A stretch of DNA of 64,000 nt from Budorcas taxicolor (lineage: Eukaryota > Chordata > Mammalia > Artiodactyla > Bovidae). The notes below the pieces were generated by a model. It was given only the letters and a program-made list of their open reading frames with translations. It did not search any database and had not been told where the DNA came from. Location: the NCBI RefSeq assembly GCF_023091745.1, contig NC_068910.1:177127170-177191169 (forward strand), given 5' to 3'. Of the stretch, positions 22,533 through 34,245 are shown piece after piece (within the stretch, counting starts at the first letter, position 1; each line of letters opens with the position of its first letter). The translations under genes were made by a program, and so were the position numbers.

Positions 22533-23437
22533 CTCAGTCAGTTCAGTCGCTCAGTTGTGTCCAACTCTTTGAGACCCCATGGACTGCAGCAAGCTAGGCT
22601 GCCCTGTGCATTACCAACTCCCGGAGCTTGCTCAAATTCATGTCCATCGAGTCAGTGATGCCATCCAACCATCTCATCCTCTGTCATCCCTTTCTCCTTC
22701 TGCCTTCAATCTTTCCCAGCATCAGGGTCTTTTCTTTATCATTATCAGCCAGTTCTCAGGTGGCCAAAGTAATGGAGTTTCAGCTTCAACATCAGTCCTT
22801 AAAATGAATATTCAGGACTGATTTCCTTTAGGATGGACTGGTTGGGTCTCCTTGTAGTCCAAGGGACTCTCAAGAGTCTTCAAAACCCCAGTTCAAAAGT
22901 ATCAATTCTTAGGTGCTCTTTTATTAATTCTTAGGTGCTTTCTTTATAATCCAGCTCTCACATCCATACATGACTACTGCAAAACCATAGCTTTTACTAG
23001 ACAGACATTTATCAGCAAAGAAATGCCTCTGCTTTTCAATATGCTGTCTAGGTTGGTCGTAACTTTTCTTCTAAGGAGCAAGCGTCTTTTAATTTCATGT
23101 CTGCAGTCACCATCAGCAGTGATTTTGGAGCCCAAGAAAATAAAGTCTCTCACTGATTCCACTGTTTCCCCATCTATTTGCCATGAAGTGATGGGACCGG
23201 ATGCCATGATCTTAGTTTTTGAATGTTGAGTTTCAAGGCAATTTTTTCACCCTCCTCTTTCACTTTCATCAAGAGGCTCTTTAGTTCCTCTTCACTTTCT
23301 GTTATAAGGTTGGTGTCATCTGTGTATCTGAGGTTACTGATATTTCTCCCAGCAGTCTTGATTCCAGCTTGTGCTTCATCCAGCCTGGCATTTTGCATGA
23401 TGTACTTTACATACAAGTTAAATAAGCGGGGACATGA
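22533..23437 (-). mobile_element. BovB LINE 3' 0.9 kb reaching the RT palm
   Basis: An antisense BovB copy, more diverged than its neighbour, ending near the RT catalytic region on the right. The minus-strand frame 23174-23485 contains NLRYTDDTNLITES, where the catalytic YADD motif has become YTDD. A local duplication of AATTCTTAGGTGCT is present at about 22901-22937. Dead copy. Confidence 0.9.
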
Positions 23438-24879
23438 AAAAAATTTCACACACAAAAAAGCACAGTACTCTGCTCCTTCAGACAACTACTTCCTAATAAG
23501 CATCTTGAATTTCACACTTATGTCAATTTCTTTTTGTATATACATTTTGCTGATGTTTACAGTTTTCACAAAATACCCAACCCTTTTCTTTTAGTGAGAA
23601 AGTGTTTTAAGACACACAAGTGTGGATTGTTCATATAACTTCTACTTCCTGAATCTTTCAAAAACACAATTAAAAACTGGCTCTGCAAGCTCCATATATA
23701 TCCTTTGGAAAACATCCATTATTTTCAGTTAAATGAAACAACATCAATATGCCTTTTCCACCATAGGTTTGGATCATTTGCCTCTAATTTGGCACATTTG
23801 AAAATCTTATCATTCATCTGTTTGCAAAAAAATAGTAGTTCAAATGCTTAATAAAAAGCACAAAATTATCTGTAAGAAAAATCACAGAAACTAAAAAAAT
23901 ATGTTTGAAAACATCAGTGATAGGAATCTGATTTCTTAGGGAAATGTTAGAACACTCCAATTTTTTTGTAAGAGAGGCAAAAAATGGCTTCTATGGTTAA
24001 CACTGAATTTTTTCCTTTGGATCACAAAAATGGAAGCTGCTTCAGCAAGGGAGAAAAGGAGGGAAAAGACAAAAAACAATGGTGGGTAAGTTCTATACCA
24101 TGTATTCTAGATATTAATTAGGTCAAAAATATTTGGAATATATTGTAAAGAATGAAATGTGATGGGATTTAAGCAATGGGCATAGAATATTTATTAGAGT
24201 ATGTAAATTAAAAATCTTCTCATGTGGTTGATGCAAATTTTGTGAATCTATTCAATTAATAGAAACACTTTTCAGTCTGTTTCTCACTTGAGTAAATACA
24301 ATTGACAACTTGATTTTTCTGTAAAGAAATGTGACAAAACAATGGTCACTGCTATTATTTTACATGCTACATATAGCTAGTATATAAGCATACATGTATA
24401 ATGTAGAATATAACATTCTAACATAAGGTATATTATAAACGTTGCATGAAAACAACTTCATTTATTTGCATGTTTAGATTTTCAGAAAACTTTTACTGAA
24501 CCTGAAGAAAAATGAAATATAATTTTTCAGGTGAATTTTAACTTTTGTGATTTGGAAGTCTGGTCAGATCTTAAAGTTTAAAAGTGCATTAAACATTTAA
24601 GATTTGGCTTATGAAATGGATATGCAAAAGTATGTTCTATTGTATCCAAAAAAAATCTCAACTTAAAATATTCCTCTGTCCTGAAACACATCTAATTTGC
24701 TTTACCTGTCACAATGTAAAACCCAAGGCCATAGATGAAAAAGGAATTATTGTATCTATATGAAGCCCCAACATAATGCACTGAAGTCCAGGATGAGGCT
24801 AGATGAAATAGGAAGAAAAAGAGCAATGTAGATTCTGAAAGGTTTGCATGTCTAAATTCAAGGGAGCTGATTTGGGGGT
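23438..24879. other. Unassigned AT-rich spacer
   Basis: No gene, RNA gene or repeat that I can support. Confidence 0.35.
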
Positions 24880-24955
24880 GGATGGAAGAGCCTGGTGGGC
24901 TACAGTCCATGGGGTCGCAAAGAGCTGGACATGACTGAGTGACTTCACTTTTATC
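24880..24955 (+). mobile_element. Bov-A fragment
   Basis: A short piece of the Bov-A unit with GGGCTACAGTCCATGGGGTC and GACATGACTGAGTGACTTC. The 5' half of the SINE is absent. Confidence 0.8.
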
Positions 24956-25454
24956 AGATGGAGAATTTTCAAGGATTGAGGCATCACTGGGCAGAACAAG
25001 GTGGAAAAAACCATTCTAGGTGAGAGTGAAGAAATGAAGTCATACAGGAAAAATGAAAAGTAACTGTGAGAAGATAAGACCTTGGAAGATGATATCTCCT
25101 CTTTGCCATGTTTGTTTAATATTGAATGCAAAAAACATGAAAATTAAGAAAGTCTCTCAGAAAATACACCCTTTACAAACTAGTATAAGTTAACCTTCTT
25201 AAAGTTTTCAGCCCTTAAAACTTTCCTTAAGTCAAGTCTCTGACACTATTGTGAAATGAAAATATCTCCTGCCATATCAATAAAGAGAAATGTCAAAGTC
25301 ATTAGACAATTTGGCCTCAAATATGAATGAGGGCTCCCAAAATTGTGACCCAACAGCTTATGCCACCCTCCATGGTGATTGCTGATGAGCTGGGGGAAGG
25401 CAAGAAGCAGCCATCTGCCACTCCTTAAGTTGAACAAGGAAACAAGATTTGGGC
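24956..25454. other. Unassigned spacer
   Basis: Nothing recognised. The minus frame at 25246-25506 partly overlaps BovB and has no motif. Confidence 0.3.
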
Positions 25455-26692
25455 CCATCCTGGAATGCCAAGTTAAGTGGGCCTTAGAAAGCATCACTAC
25501 AAGCAAAGCTAGTGGAGGTGATGGAATTCCAGTGGAGCTATTTCAAATTCTAAAGATGATACTGTGAAAGTGCTACACTCAATAAGCCTGCAAATTTGGA
25601 AAACCCAGCAGTGGCCACAGGACTGGAAAAGGTCAGTTTTCATTCCAATCCCAAAGAAAGGCAATGCCAAAGAATGCTCAAACTACCACACAATTGCACT
25701 CATCTCACACGCTAGTAAAGTAAAGCTCAAAATTCTCCAAGCCAGGCTTCAGCAAACATGAACCGTGAACTTCCAGATGTTCAAGCTGGTTTTAGAAAAG
25801 GCAGAGGAACCAGAGATCAAATTGCCAACATCCGCTGGATCATGGAAAAAGCAAGAGAGTTTCAGAAAAAATATCTATTTCTGCTTTATTGACTATGCCA
25901 AAGCCTTTGACTGTGTGGATCACATAAACTGGAAAATTCTGAAAGAGATGGGAATAGCAGACCACCTGACCTGCCTCTTGAGAAATCTGTATGCAGGTCG
26001 GGAAGCAACAGTTATAACTGGACATGGAACAACAGACTGGTTCCAAATAGGAAAAGGAGTACGTCAAGGCTGAGTATTGTCAGCCTGCTTATTTAACTTA
26101 TATTCAGAGTACATCATGAGACACTCTGGGCTGGATGAAGCACAAGCTGGAACCAAGATTGCTGGGAGAAATATCAATAACCTCAGATATGCAGATGACA
26201 CCACCCTTATGGCAGAAACTGAAGAAGAACAAAAGAGCCTCTTGATGAAAGAGGAAAGTGAAAAGGGTGGCTTAAAGCTCAACATTCAGAAAACTAAGAT
26301 CATGGCATCTGGTCCCATCACTCTATGGCAAATTGATAGGTAAACAGTGGAAACAGTGGCTGATTTTGAGGGGATCCAAAATCACTGCAGATGGTGACTG
26401 CAGTCATGAAATTAAAAGACATTTACTCCTTGGAAGGAATGTTATGACCAACCTAGACAGCGTATTAAAAAGCAGAGACATTACTTTGACAACAAAGTTC
26501 TGTCTAGTCAAGGCTATGGCTTTTTCAGTAGTCATGCATGGATTTGAGAGTTGGACTATAAAGAAAGCTGAGCACCAAAAAACTGATGCTTTTGAACTGT
26601 GGTGTTGGAGAAGACTCCTGAGAGTCCCTTGGACTGTAAGGAGATCCAGCCAATCAATACTAAAGGAAATCAGTCCTGAATATTCATTTTAA
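25455..26692 (+). pseudogene. BovB reverse transcriptase pseudogene (frame-broken)
   Basis: RT pieces appear in order in shifting frames: RT fingers at 25455-25567; WKRSVFIPIPKKGN at 25564-25761; palm motif A FIDYAKAFDCVDH near 25885-25925; GVRQG at 26059-26073, directly followed by a TGA; catalytic YADD within LRYADDTTLMAE near 26190; and the C-terminal domain at 26333-26692. At least four breaks (frameshifts and stops) disable it. The YADD motif itself is intact. Confidence 0.9.
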
Positions 26693-26950
26693 GGACTGAT
26701 GCTGAAACTCCAATACTTTGGCCACCTGATGCGAAGAGCTGACTCATTTGAAAAGAATCTGAATCTGGAAAAGATTGAAAGTGGGAGGAAAAGGGGATGA
26801 CAGGGGATGAAATGGTTGGATGGCATCACCAAATCAACGGATATGTGTTTGAGTAAACTCCTGGAGTTGGTGATGGACAGGGAGGCCTGGCATGCTGCAG
26901 TCCATGGGGTCACAAAGAGTCGGACACAACTGAATAACAACTGAACTGAG
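25455..26950 (+). mobile_element. BovB LINE, 1.5 kb, most of RT domain to 3' end
   Basis: A sense BovB copy that starts upstream of the RT palm (VKWALESITTSKASGGDGIP region) and ends at a CAACTGAACTGAGCTGA terminus. It is one of the two longest pieces in the window, the other being the 53948-55983 copy. Several frame breaks separate the pieces listed in the next entry. The endonuclease is missing through 5' truncation. Confidence 0.93.
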
Positions 26951-28389
26951 CTGAGGTGCATGAAAGGAATGAATTCAGTGAGCCCAGAGGCTTGCATCTT
27001 CCCATACATAGTATGCTAATTTCCTTAACCTGATATCTGATCTTTGATGTTCTGACTGCATTCCCCATTTGTTACAAACTATACAGCCTGACTTCCCCCT
27101 CCTGCCTCCTTGGAGCAGTCTCTCAGAACTAACTGAGGTGCTGTCTCCCAGGCTGCAGTCCTCATTTTGCCCCAGATGAAACCTAACTTGCAACTCTCAA
27201 GTTGTGCATATTTTTTAGTTGACTCTATAATCAACAAGGGAACGTCTGAAATCCAAAATGTTATGAAAACTGATATTTTATTGATAACTCATTTGATGGC
27301 AAAGTCTAGCCTGACACTGACATGAAGCTACCTGTAGTCTTTCCTCATCTTTCCAGATGATACTATTCATAGGTTTGACTGCAGAAATGTTGATTCATTT
27401 GATTTGAGTCCTGCCCTTTTGGAGGATAGAGTTGGTTTATGTGCTATATTAAATACACAGGTATTAACTTTTAAATATTGAACTTTTTCTGGAGTCTGAA
27501 ATACATATGGTTTTAATATTTGTGGACCCATTAGAGTCAGTTAAATAATACCAATTCTTTTTTGTTTATTTTTGAAAGGTAATTGCTTTAACCTTTAAAT
27601 TAATGATTTAATTCCATTTGACTCCTTTTGACATTTCTTTATGTCCATTTTAAAGATATTGAGTCCAAATTTGGATGCAAAACTAAAGTGAACATGTGAC
27701 CAGTTATTATTCCTCTTTCCTCATTTCTGAACATCTTGAAGTATTACTTAAAGGATTGTAGCACATTCTATAAAAGTAGATGACACAGACACACTTATTT
27801 CTCAGTAGCAACTCAAAAATAAACAGTATCCAGTTGGTACTTTGCATAGAGTATTCTGTCAAGAAATATTTGCTGAATTATTTAAAACATAACTGATTAT
27901 TAAGTACTATTCTTATTTGTGCAATTCTCTTATGTTTACTTTTTTAAATGCTGTATTTTTAGGTATATATATATTGTGATTTCTCTATCTCCTCATTCAG
28001 TTTGTGCAATTCCTTTTCTTCCCCTAAGTATGACTCACTAAACTAGTTTCTCCAACAACTTTATTTTTGATGATTCCTCTTTATTGAGGTTATTTTGAAC
28101 CGTAAGCATAAGTCTTAGGATGACATCTATTATTCTTAACTTAGGATCATCTTTAAATCTAATGTGTGCTTTCACTTTTTTTATTTCCCAAAGGAATTAA
28201 CAAGAAAGGCATAAGTTGATGCAAAATAACAAAATTTTAAATATTTTGAAACATTTATTTTGTGCTTAATCCCACTACCTTCATTCTGCCAGGAAATAAC
28301 AATAAAGACATATTCTCAATATTGATAACATATTTCATGTCATAAAACATGACATTAATACTTCAATTATGTTCCATTACAACTGGAAA
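26951..28389. other. Unassigned spacer
   Basis: Single-copy-looking AT-rich sequence. A TATATATAT step at 27964-27972 is the only simple repeat. No gene supported. Confidence 0.35.
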
Positions 28390-28900
28390 ATAAATGTGGT
28401 CTCTTCCCCTAAGAGATCATGGTCCACTGAGGAGATAAACATGCGTACATATAATTACATACTTCGAAGCAATCACACAAGAATGTTCAAAGTACCATAC
28501 TCTGGAAAAGTTTAAAAGGCAAGTACTCCAACAGAACAAGACTGAACTCCCCATGATGAGAGGGACAGAAGTTTGGGGGATATGAAATAGCCATAAGAAA
28601 GGTGCTAGCAATGGAAAAATTAAATAGTACACAAACATATAGAAACATGAGCTCGGTGAAACTTGTACGGGCCAAATCAAAAAGGACCATCTGAGGCTCT
28701 AGTGGGACTTCAGGCTTTGTCTAAAGACACTGAAGCAGATTAATTCAGAAACTTTGCATCTTCGAAAGATATTTCTGGCTACATTATTGAGAACAGATGA
28801 GGGGTTGAGAAACTGAATTTGGAGTGGAGTGAGAAATACCAGTGTCTGCTCTGAAGTCATGGCTGTGAGCAGAAAGGGACAGGAACGGTGAAGAGGACAG
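28390..28900 (-). mobile_element. L2 LINE fragment (weak)
   Basis: An antisense L2-like order of phrases, with GGTCTCTTCCCCTAAGAGAT near 28397 and later GAAAGATATTTCTGGCTACATTATTGAGAA near 28765. Strongly decayed. Overlapping minus-strand frames (about 60-90 codons) show no domain. Confidence 0.45.
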
Positions 28901-29647
28901 ATCCCCCTCTGAACAGAGCATTGGCAATTTGGAATCAGACATGATGGCAATACTTACACTACAGAAATCAGCAGACTCAGAAACTGGCTCCCCTCATCTC
29001 TAACCTCAACAGAGTCTTTTTAAAGATTTACTGGCATAGCACTGAACATGTATTTGGAATAGAAACAAATTTATATTCCACTTTTCTTTCGTTTATAAAG
29101 GCAGTCATATGTTAGCATCACTGACACCAAATTGGCTATTAAATAATACTAAAAATTTGAATTCTTAAAAAAAAAAAAGCTGTTCCTTCTCTCTTTCTGT
29201 AAGGAGAAAAAGAGGAAAGAATTAGGTTTCAGGGCTACTGTATGACTGGAAAAAATGTCAAAGAGGCCTCTTCAGGTCCCTGGATTTCAGGCAACTTCTG
29301 GGTTGCCAAACATGTTTTATTTGCTCAGAAGGGGATTTATAGTTGGATTTGCATACAGAGTCTTTGAGTTTTATAATATGAAAAAACAAAAGAAGTACAC
29401 TCAAAGAAAAGAGTTAGTTTTAAGGATGTTGTCTTAAATATTAGTCCCTATATTCAAGAACAAAGGTTAATACTATAATTCGAGTGAATTTATGTATACA
29501 TTACAATTTTTGGTATACAGTTCTATATAAAGTCACTCAATAAATAGATATATTTACATTGTGGGCCTGACTTTTCCATTCTGGACAAGAGTAACTTTTT
29601 TTTTTTTTTTTTTCTGTCAGATGGTAGATGCATTTATAATAGATCAG
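28901..29647. other. Unassigned spacer with poly-T
   Basis: No gene supported. A run of 18 T at 29597-29614 and an A11-12 run at 29168-29179 are visible. Confidence 0.35.
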
Positions 29648-29659
29648 CTGATGTAATTT

Positions 29660-31020
29660 TGGAGAACTCAGCAGTGGCCACAGGACTGGAAAAGGTCAGT
29701 TTTCATTCCAGTCCCAAAGAATGCTCAAACTATTGCACAACTGCACTCATCTCACATGCTAGGAAAGTAATGCTCAAAGTTCTCCAAGCCAGGCTTCAAC
29801 AATACACCAACTGTGAACTTCCAGATGTTCAAGCTGGTTTTAGAAAAGGCAGAGGAACCAGAGATCAAATTGCCAACATCTGCTGGATCATCGAAAAAAG
29901 CAAGAGAGGTCCAGAAAAGTACCTATTTCTGCTTTATTGACTATGCCAAAGCCTTTGACTGTGTGGATCATAATAAACTGTGGAAAATTCTGAAAGAGAT
30001 GGGAATACCAGACCACCTGACCTGCCTCTTGAGAAACCTATATGCAGGTCAGGAAGCAACACTTAGAACTGGACATGGAACAACAGACTGGTTCCAAATA
30101 GGAAAAGGAGTACGTCAAGGCTGTATATTGTCACCCTGCTTATTTAACTTATATACAGAGTACATCATGAGAAACGCTGGGCTGGAAGAAGCACAAGCTG
30201 GAATCAAGATTGCTGGGAGAAATATCAATAACCTCAGATATGCAGATGACACCACCCCTATGGCAGAAGGTGAAGAGGAACTAAAAAGCCTCTTGATGAA
30301 AGTGAAAGAGGAAAGTGAAAAGGGTGGCTTAAAGCTCATCATTCAGAAAACGAAGATCATGGCATCTGGTCCCATCACTTCATGGAAAATAGATGGGGAA
30401 ACAGTGGAAACAGTGTCAGACTTTATATTCTGTGGGCTCCAAAATCACTGCAGATGGTGACTGCAGCCATGAAATTAAAAGACATTTACTCCTTGGAAGG
30501 AAAGTTATGACCAACCTAGATAGCACATTCAAAAGCAGAGACATTACTTTGCCAACAAAGGTCCGTCTGGTCAGGCTATGGTTTTTCCAGTGGTCGTGTA
30601 TGGATGTGAGAGTTGGACTGTGAAGAAAGCTGAGCACCAAAGAATTGATGCTTTTGAACTGTGGTGTTGGAGAAGACTCTTACAAATCCCTTGGCCTGCA
30701 AGGAGATCCAACCAGTCCATTCTGAAGGAGATCAGTCCTGGGTGTTCTTTGGAATGAACGATGCTAAAGCTGAAACTCCAGTACTTTGTCCACCTCATGC
30801 GAAGAGTTGACTCATTGGAAAAGACTCTGATGCTGGGAGGGATTGGGGGCAGGAAGAGAAGGGGACAACCGAGGATGAGATGGCTGGATGGCATCACCGA
30901 CTCAATGGACATGAATTTGTGTGAACTCTGGGAGTTGGTGATGGACAGAGAGGCCTGGCGTGCTGCAATTCATGGGGTTGCAAAGAGTCAGACACGACTG
31001 AGCGACTGAACTGAACTGAA
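29660..31020 (+). mobile_element. BovB LINE, 1.36 kb, RT domain to 3' end
   Basis: A sense BovB from the RT fingers to the CTGAACTGAACTGA terminus. The 12-bp duplication CTGATGTAATTT lies at 29648-29659 and 31021-31032; part of the CTGA may belong to the element's own terminal repeat. It is the best-preserved RT-bearing BovB copy in the window. Confidence 0.95.
29813..30460 (+). pseudogene. BovB reverse transcriptase fragment, 215-codon frame
   Basis: The longest uninterrupted BovB frame here. From about codon 40 it reads the RT palm: FIDYAKAFDCVDHNKLWKIL (motif A), GVRQGCILSPCLFNLYTEY (motif B region), LRYADDTTPMAEG (motif C, YADD kept), then QKTKIMASGPITSWKIDGE (thumb side). The first 35 codons are out of the native frame: a +1 insertion near 29905 moved the true frame from 29659-29940 into this one. 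A second shift near 30430 ends it. Lacks the endonuclease and the C-terminus. Confidence 0.9.
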
Positions 31021-31032
31021 CTGATGTAATTT

Positions 31033-31530
31033 ATCTGAAATGTAATCAGTCACAAAAAGGGGAATTTGATACTGAAAGTAACTTTAACAATATACATAAA
31101 GGTCTCTCTTTTTCCTACCATTTCCCACGTTAGAGACATTTAATTTATTCATGTTATAATTGTCCCCTTTATTCTTTATTCCTTTCTCCCTTTCTCTCTC
31201 CCTCCCTTTCTCCCTCCCTGTGTCTTTATTAGATCTTAAATTAATATTCTGAGTTGATAATATCACAGGGTGAAATTAAAAAAATAAAATTAAAGTAGAT
31301 GAGGCCCAGACTCCCCACTCCCCGTTCTTTATCCTCCTTGTTCCCACTTCACTGCCTTTCTGATAGTGAAAAGTGTGACATATATTCTCATTTTTGTTTC
31401 AACCACACTATTATCTATAGCACCTATGTAAATAGTTTCTGTTTAGCATTTTAAGTATCAGCTTGTTCCCTTACTTTAGTAAGGATAAATATACAGTATA
31501 GGAAATGATCTATAATATCCTATGTCCTAG
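31033..31530. other. Unassigned spacer with CT-rich tract
   Basis: A polypyrimidine tract at 31180-31225 (CCCTTTCTCCCTCC units). Nothing else recognised. Confidence 0.35.
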
Positions 31531-31534
31531 TCAG

Positions 31535-31866
31535 TTCAGGCTGCTATAAAACAGATTATCCTAAACCACGTATATAAACAGCCAGTTGTTTATATTAATT
31601 ATAAATTGTTGTCTATATTGTTGTTTATGTTGCTTATAAACAACAAAATTTTATTTATCATTGTTCTGAGGGCTAGAGCATCCAAGTTGAGTGCATCAGC
31701 AGATTCAGTGTCGCAGGGCATGCTTTCTGGTTCATAAAGGGCTCTTTTTTCTCTCTATGTCCTCGCATGACAGGACGGACAAGTGTGCCTTGGGGATCTC
31801 TGTACAAGGGCACCAGTACCATTCATGGGGGCTCCGCAGTCATGACTAATCACCTCCCAAAGGCCA
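31535..31866 (-). mobile_element. MaLR-type LTR (MST/MLT1-like) fragment
   Basis: Antisense MaLR features: CAGGCTGCTATAAAACAGAT at the left, TTCTGAGGGCTAGAGCATCC in the middle, then TACAAGGGCACCAGTACCAT, CATGGGGGCTCCGCAGTCAT and CACCTCCCAAAGGCC to the right. The remainder of the LTR is missing beyond 31866, where an L1 begins. Confidence 0.7.
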
Positions 31867-32362
31867 GGAGTTGTTTTGATGATTCTTTCAGATTGTCTGC
31901 CTAGACAGTCATATCACCTGTGAACAAAGACAATTTTATTTCTTTCTTCTCTATCTTCATATCTTTCATTTCCTTTTCCTGTCTTATTGCATTAGTGAGG
32001 ACATCCAGTACAAAGCTGAAAAGGCGTGATGAGAGGGAACATCCTTGTCTTATACGTGATTTTAGTGGGAAAGCTTTGATGTTAGCACCATGAAGTATGA
32101 TGTCAGGTATAAGGGTTTGTTTGCTTGTTTGTTTGTTTTTGGTAGCTGTTCTTTATCAAGTTGACAATATTACCCTCTATTTCTAGGGTTTTGAGAATTT
32201 TTATTATTAATGGGTTTTATATTTTGTCAGCTTTTTTTTCTACATCTATTGATATGATCATATGATTTTTCTTTTTTAGCCTGTTGATGGAATGGATCAC
32301 TTTAATTAATTTTCAAATGTTGAATCAGATTTACATAGCTGGCATAAATTCCGCTTGGTTGA
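31867..32362 (-). mobile_element. Older L1 LINE, RT part
   Basis: Antisense L1 ORF2 covering the RT palm region. Reverse phrases include the ATATCAATAGATGTAGAAAA motif-A neighbourhood and GACAAGGATGTTCCCTCTC, the QGCPLS region. Stops are frequent. Together with the next entry it forms an inverted pair. Confidence 0.75.
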
Positions 32363-32379
32363 TAATATATATATTTCTA

Positions 32380-32700
32380 CTTGTTAAAAAGATAAAACTG
32401 TATCTGATGATTTGGATCAAATGGATAAATTCCTAAAAATATACAACTCTCAAAAATTTACAAGAAAAGAAGTAGAAAACTTGAATATTAAATACCTTTT
32501 AAACAATTTGAATTTGTTATACATTTTCCAACAAAGGAAAATCTAGGAAATTTGACTGATGAATTCTTCCAAACAAGAAAAGAACAACACTAGTATTATT
32601 CAAAATCTACCAAATAATAGGAACAGAGAGAAAACCACAACTGCTTTTAGGAGGGCAACATAACCTTGCTTCCAACGAGATAAAACTATCATAAGCAATA
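32380..32700 (+). mobile_element. L1 LINE ORF2 piece, inverted relative to the left piece
   Basis: The plus strand shows L1 ORF2 sequence that lies upstream of the RT palm (GATAAATTCCTAAAAATATA, then GAAGTAGAAAACTTGAATAT, then GATGAATTCTTCCAAAC). In element coordinates it is 5' of the antisense segment at 31867-32362, the arrangement expected of a 5'-inverted L1. Confidence 0.6.
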
Positions 32701-33085
32701 TTACAATCCTGAAGAAGGCAAGAGCTTAGGAGAATCAATGAGTAAAAATGAAAGTCCATATTGCAGAAGTATAGCAAATGAGAAGAGGAGGAGGTAAGAC
32801 TGCAGGGAAACAGTGACCAGACATAAAGGATCCTATAGGCATGGAAGGGGGTTCTGAAATTTAGTGAGGGCAATAGTCATTGGTTTATTCACATTAATAT
32901 ATGCAGCCTATGAAATTTCAAATAATAATTAAATTTATCAAGGAGAAGCTTGACCTAATATCGCTGTTTATTTATTAATTCCTTTAAAATTTTTAAGAAA
33001 CTATATTTATGTCACTTTTGCAACAAACAAAAGTAGAAAAGATTTAATATTTTCATTGTATATCATATTGTGATCAATTTTAATA
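32701..33085. other. Unassigned spacer
   Basis: No gene or repeat that I can support. Confidence 0.3.
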
Positions 33086-33120
33086 ATAATTTTTAATTGA
33101 AATATAGTTTGATTTACAAT

Positions 33121-33333
33121 GGGTTTCCCTGATGGCTCATATGGTAAAGAATCTACCTACAATGTGGGCGACCCAGGTTCAATCCCTGGGTCAGGATGAT
33201 GCCCTGGAGAAGAAAATGGCAAACCACTCCAGTATTCTTGCCTGGAAAATTCTGTGGACAGAGAAGTCTGTCAGGCTACAGTCCATGGGGTCTCAGAGTG
33301 GGATACAACTGAACAACTAACACTTTTACTTTT
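33121..33333 (+). mobile_element. Bov-tA SINE inside L1
   Basis: A tRNA head (GGGTTTCCCTGATGGCTCA, B-box GGTTCAATCCC) plus Bov-A unit. Flanks GATTTACAAT (33111-33120) and GACTTACAAC (33334-33343) match at 8 of 10 positions, and the L1 3'UTR resumes directly after. Confidence 0.92.
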
Positions 33334-33454
33334 GACTTACAACGTTGTGTTAGTTTCAGATGAATACCAGAGTGATATAAACTCTTAATTTATCCCTTCC
33401 TCCCATACCTTTCCCCTTTGGTAACCATTAGCTTTTGTCTGTGAGTCTGTTTCT

Positions 33455-33616
33455 TTTTTTTTTTTTCTTCTCATTTTCTTTTTTTTTAATTATTATTATT
33501 ATTTTTTTTTTAATTTTAAAATCTTTAATTCTTACATGTGTTCCCAAACATGAACCCCCCTCCCACCTCCCTCCCCATAACATCTCTGTGGGTCATCCCC
33601 ATGCACCAGCCCCAAG
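33455..33616 (-). mobile_element. Young L1 3' tail, very short
   Basis: A poly-T start followed by the young L1 3'UTR phrase ACATGTGTTCCCAAACATGA and CCACCTCCCTCCCCATAACA, the same family as the copy inside the provirus at 43867-44665. It is bounded by TGTTTCT at 33448-33454 and 33617-33623. Only about 160 bp were inserted. Confidence 0.85.
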
Positions 33617-33857
33617 TGTTTCTGTTTTGTAAATTTTAAGTTCATTTGTATCATTGTTTTAGATTCCACATATAAGTGATTTCATATGATATTAGTCATT
33701 CTCTCTCTGGCTGACTTCACTCAATATGATAATCTCTAGGTCCATATATGTTGGTGAAAATGACATTATTTCACTCTTTTTAATGGTTGAGTAATATTCC
33801 ATTATAAATATATGTAACATATTTGCTATATATATACACACGTATCATATGCATAGT

Positions 33858-33961
33858 AACCCGCTCCAGTATTCTTGCCTAGAGAATCCCATGGACAGAG
33901 GAGCCTGGTGGGCTGCAGTTCACAGGGTAACAAACAATCGGACATGACTGAAGCAACTGAG

Positions 33962-33963
<2 letters not shown>
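33858..33963 (+). mobile_element. Bov-A fragment
   Basis: The phrase CCGCTCCAGTATTCTTGCCT to GGACATGACTGAAGCAACTG is the Bov-A unit without its first bases, running into the CA tract. Confidence 0.85.
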
Positions 33964-34018
<55 letters not shown>

Positions 34019-34060
34019 GCATATATATCATATACACATACATACATATACCAGTCATAC
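33961..34060. repeat. (GC)n(AC)n(AT)n compound microsatellite
   Basis: (GC)4 followed by about 20 AC units to 34008, then AT-rich steps to about 34060. It grew from the tail of the Bov-A piece. Confidence 0.95.
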
Positions 34061-34245
34061 CAGTCTTCTCTATCCATTCACCTCTTGGTGGAATTTAGGT
34101 TGCTTCTTTGTCTTGGCTATATAAATAGTGGTGCAGTGGACACTGGTGTGCATGTATCTTTCAAACTGAGTCTTCATCTTTTCCAGATATAAACCCAAGA
34201 GTGGGATTGCTGGATAATATGCACTTAGCAACTAAACCACCACCA

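Larger units (their letters stand above)
33088..34245 (-). mobile_element. L1 LINE 3' end carrying three insertions
   Basis: An antisense L1 3'UTR and ORF2 end: TTAATTGAAATATAGTTTGATTTACAA at the left, then TAACCATTAGCTTTTGTCTG, TAGATTCCACATATAAGTGA, and GGATTGCTGGATAATATG at the right. It is split by a Bov-tA SINE (33121-33333), a young L1 tail (33455-33616) and a Bov-A piece with a CA tract (33858-34060). Confidence 0.85.

Noticed and set aside
28417..28690. Overlapping 87- and 67-codon minus-strand hydrophobic frames
   Set aside because: No domain, overlap each other in different frames, and lie in a probable decayed L2 region.
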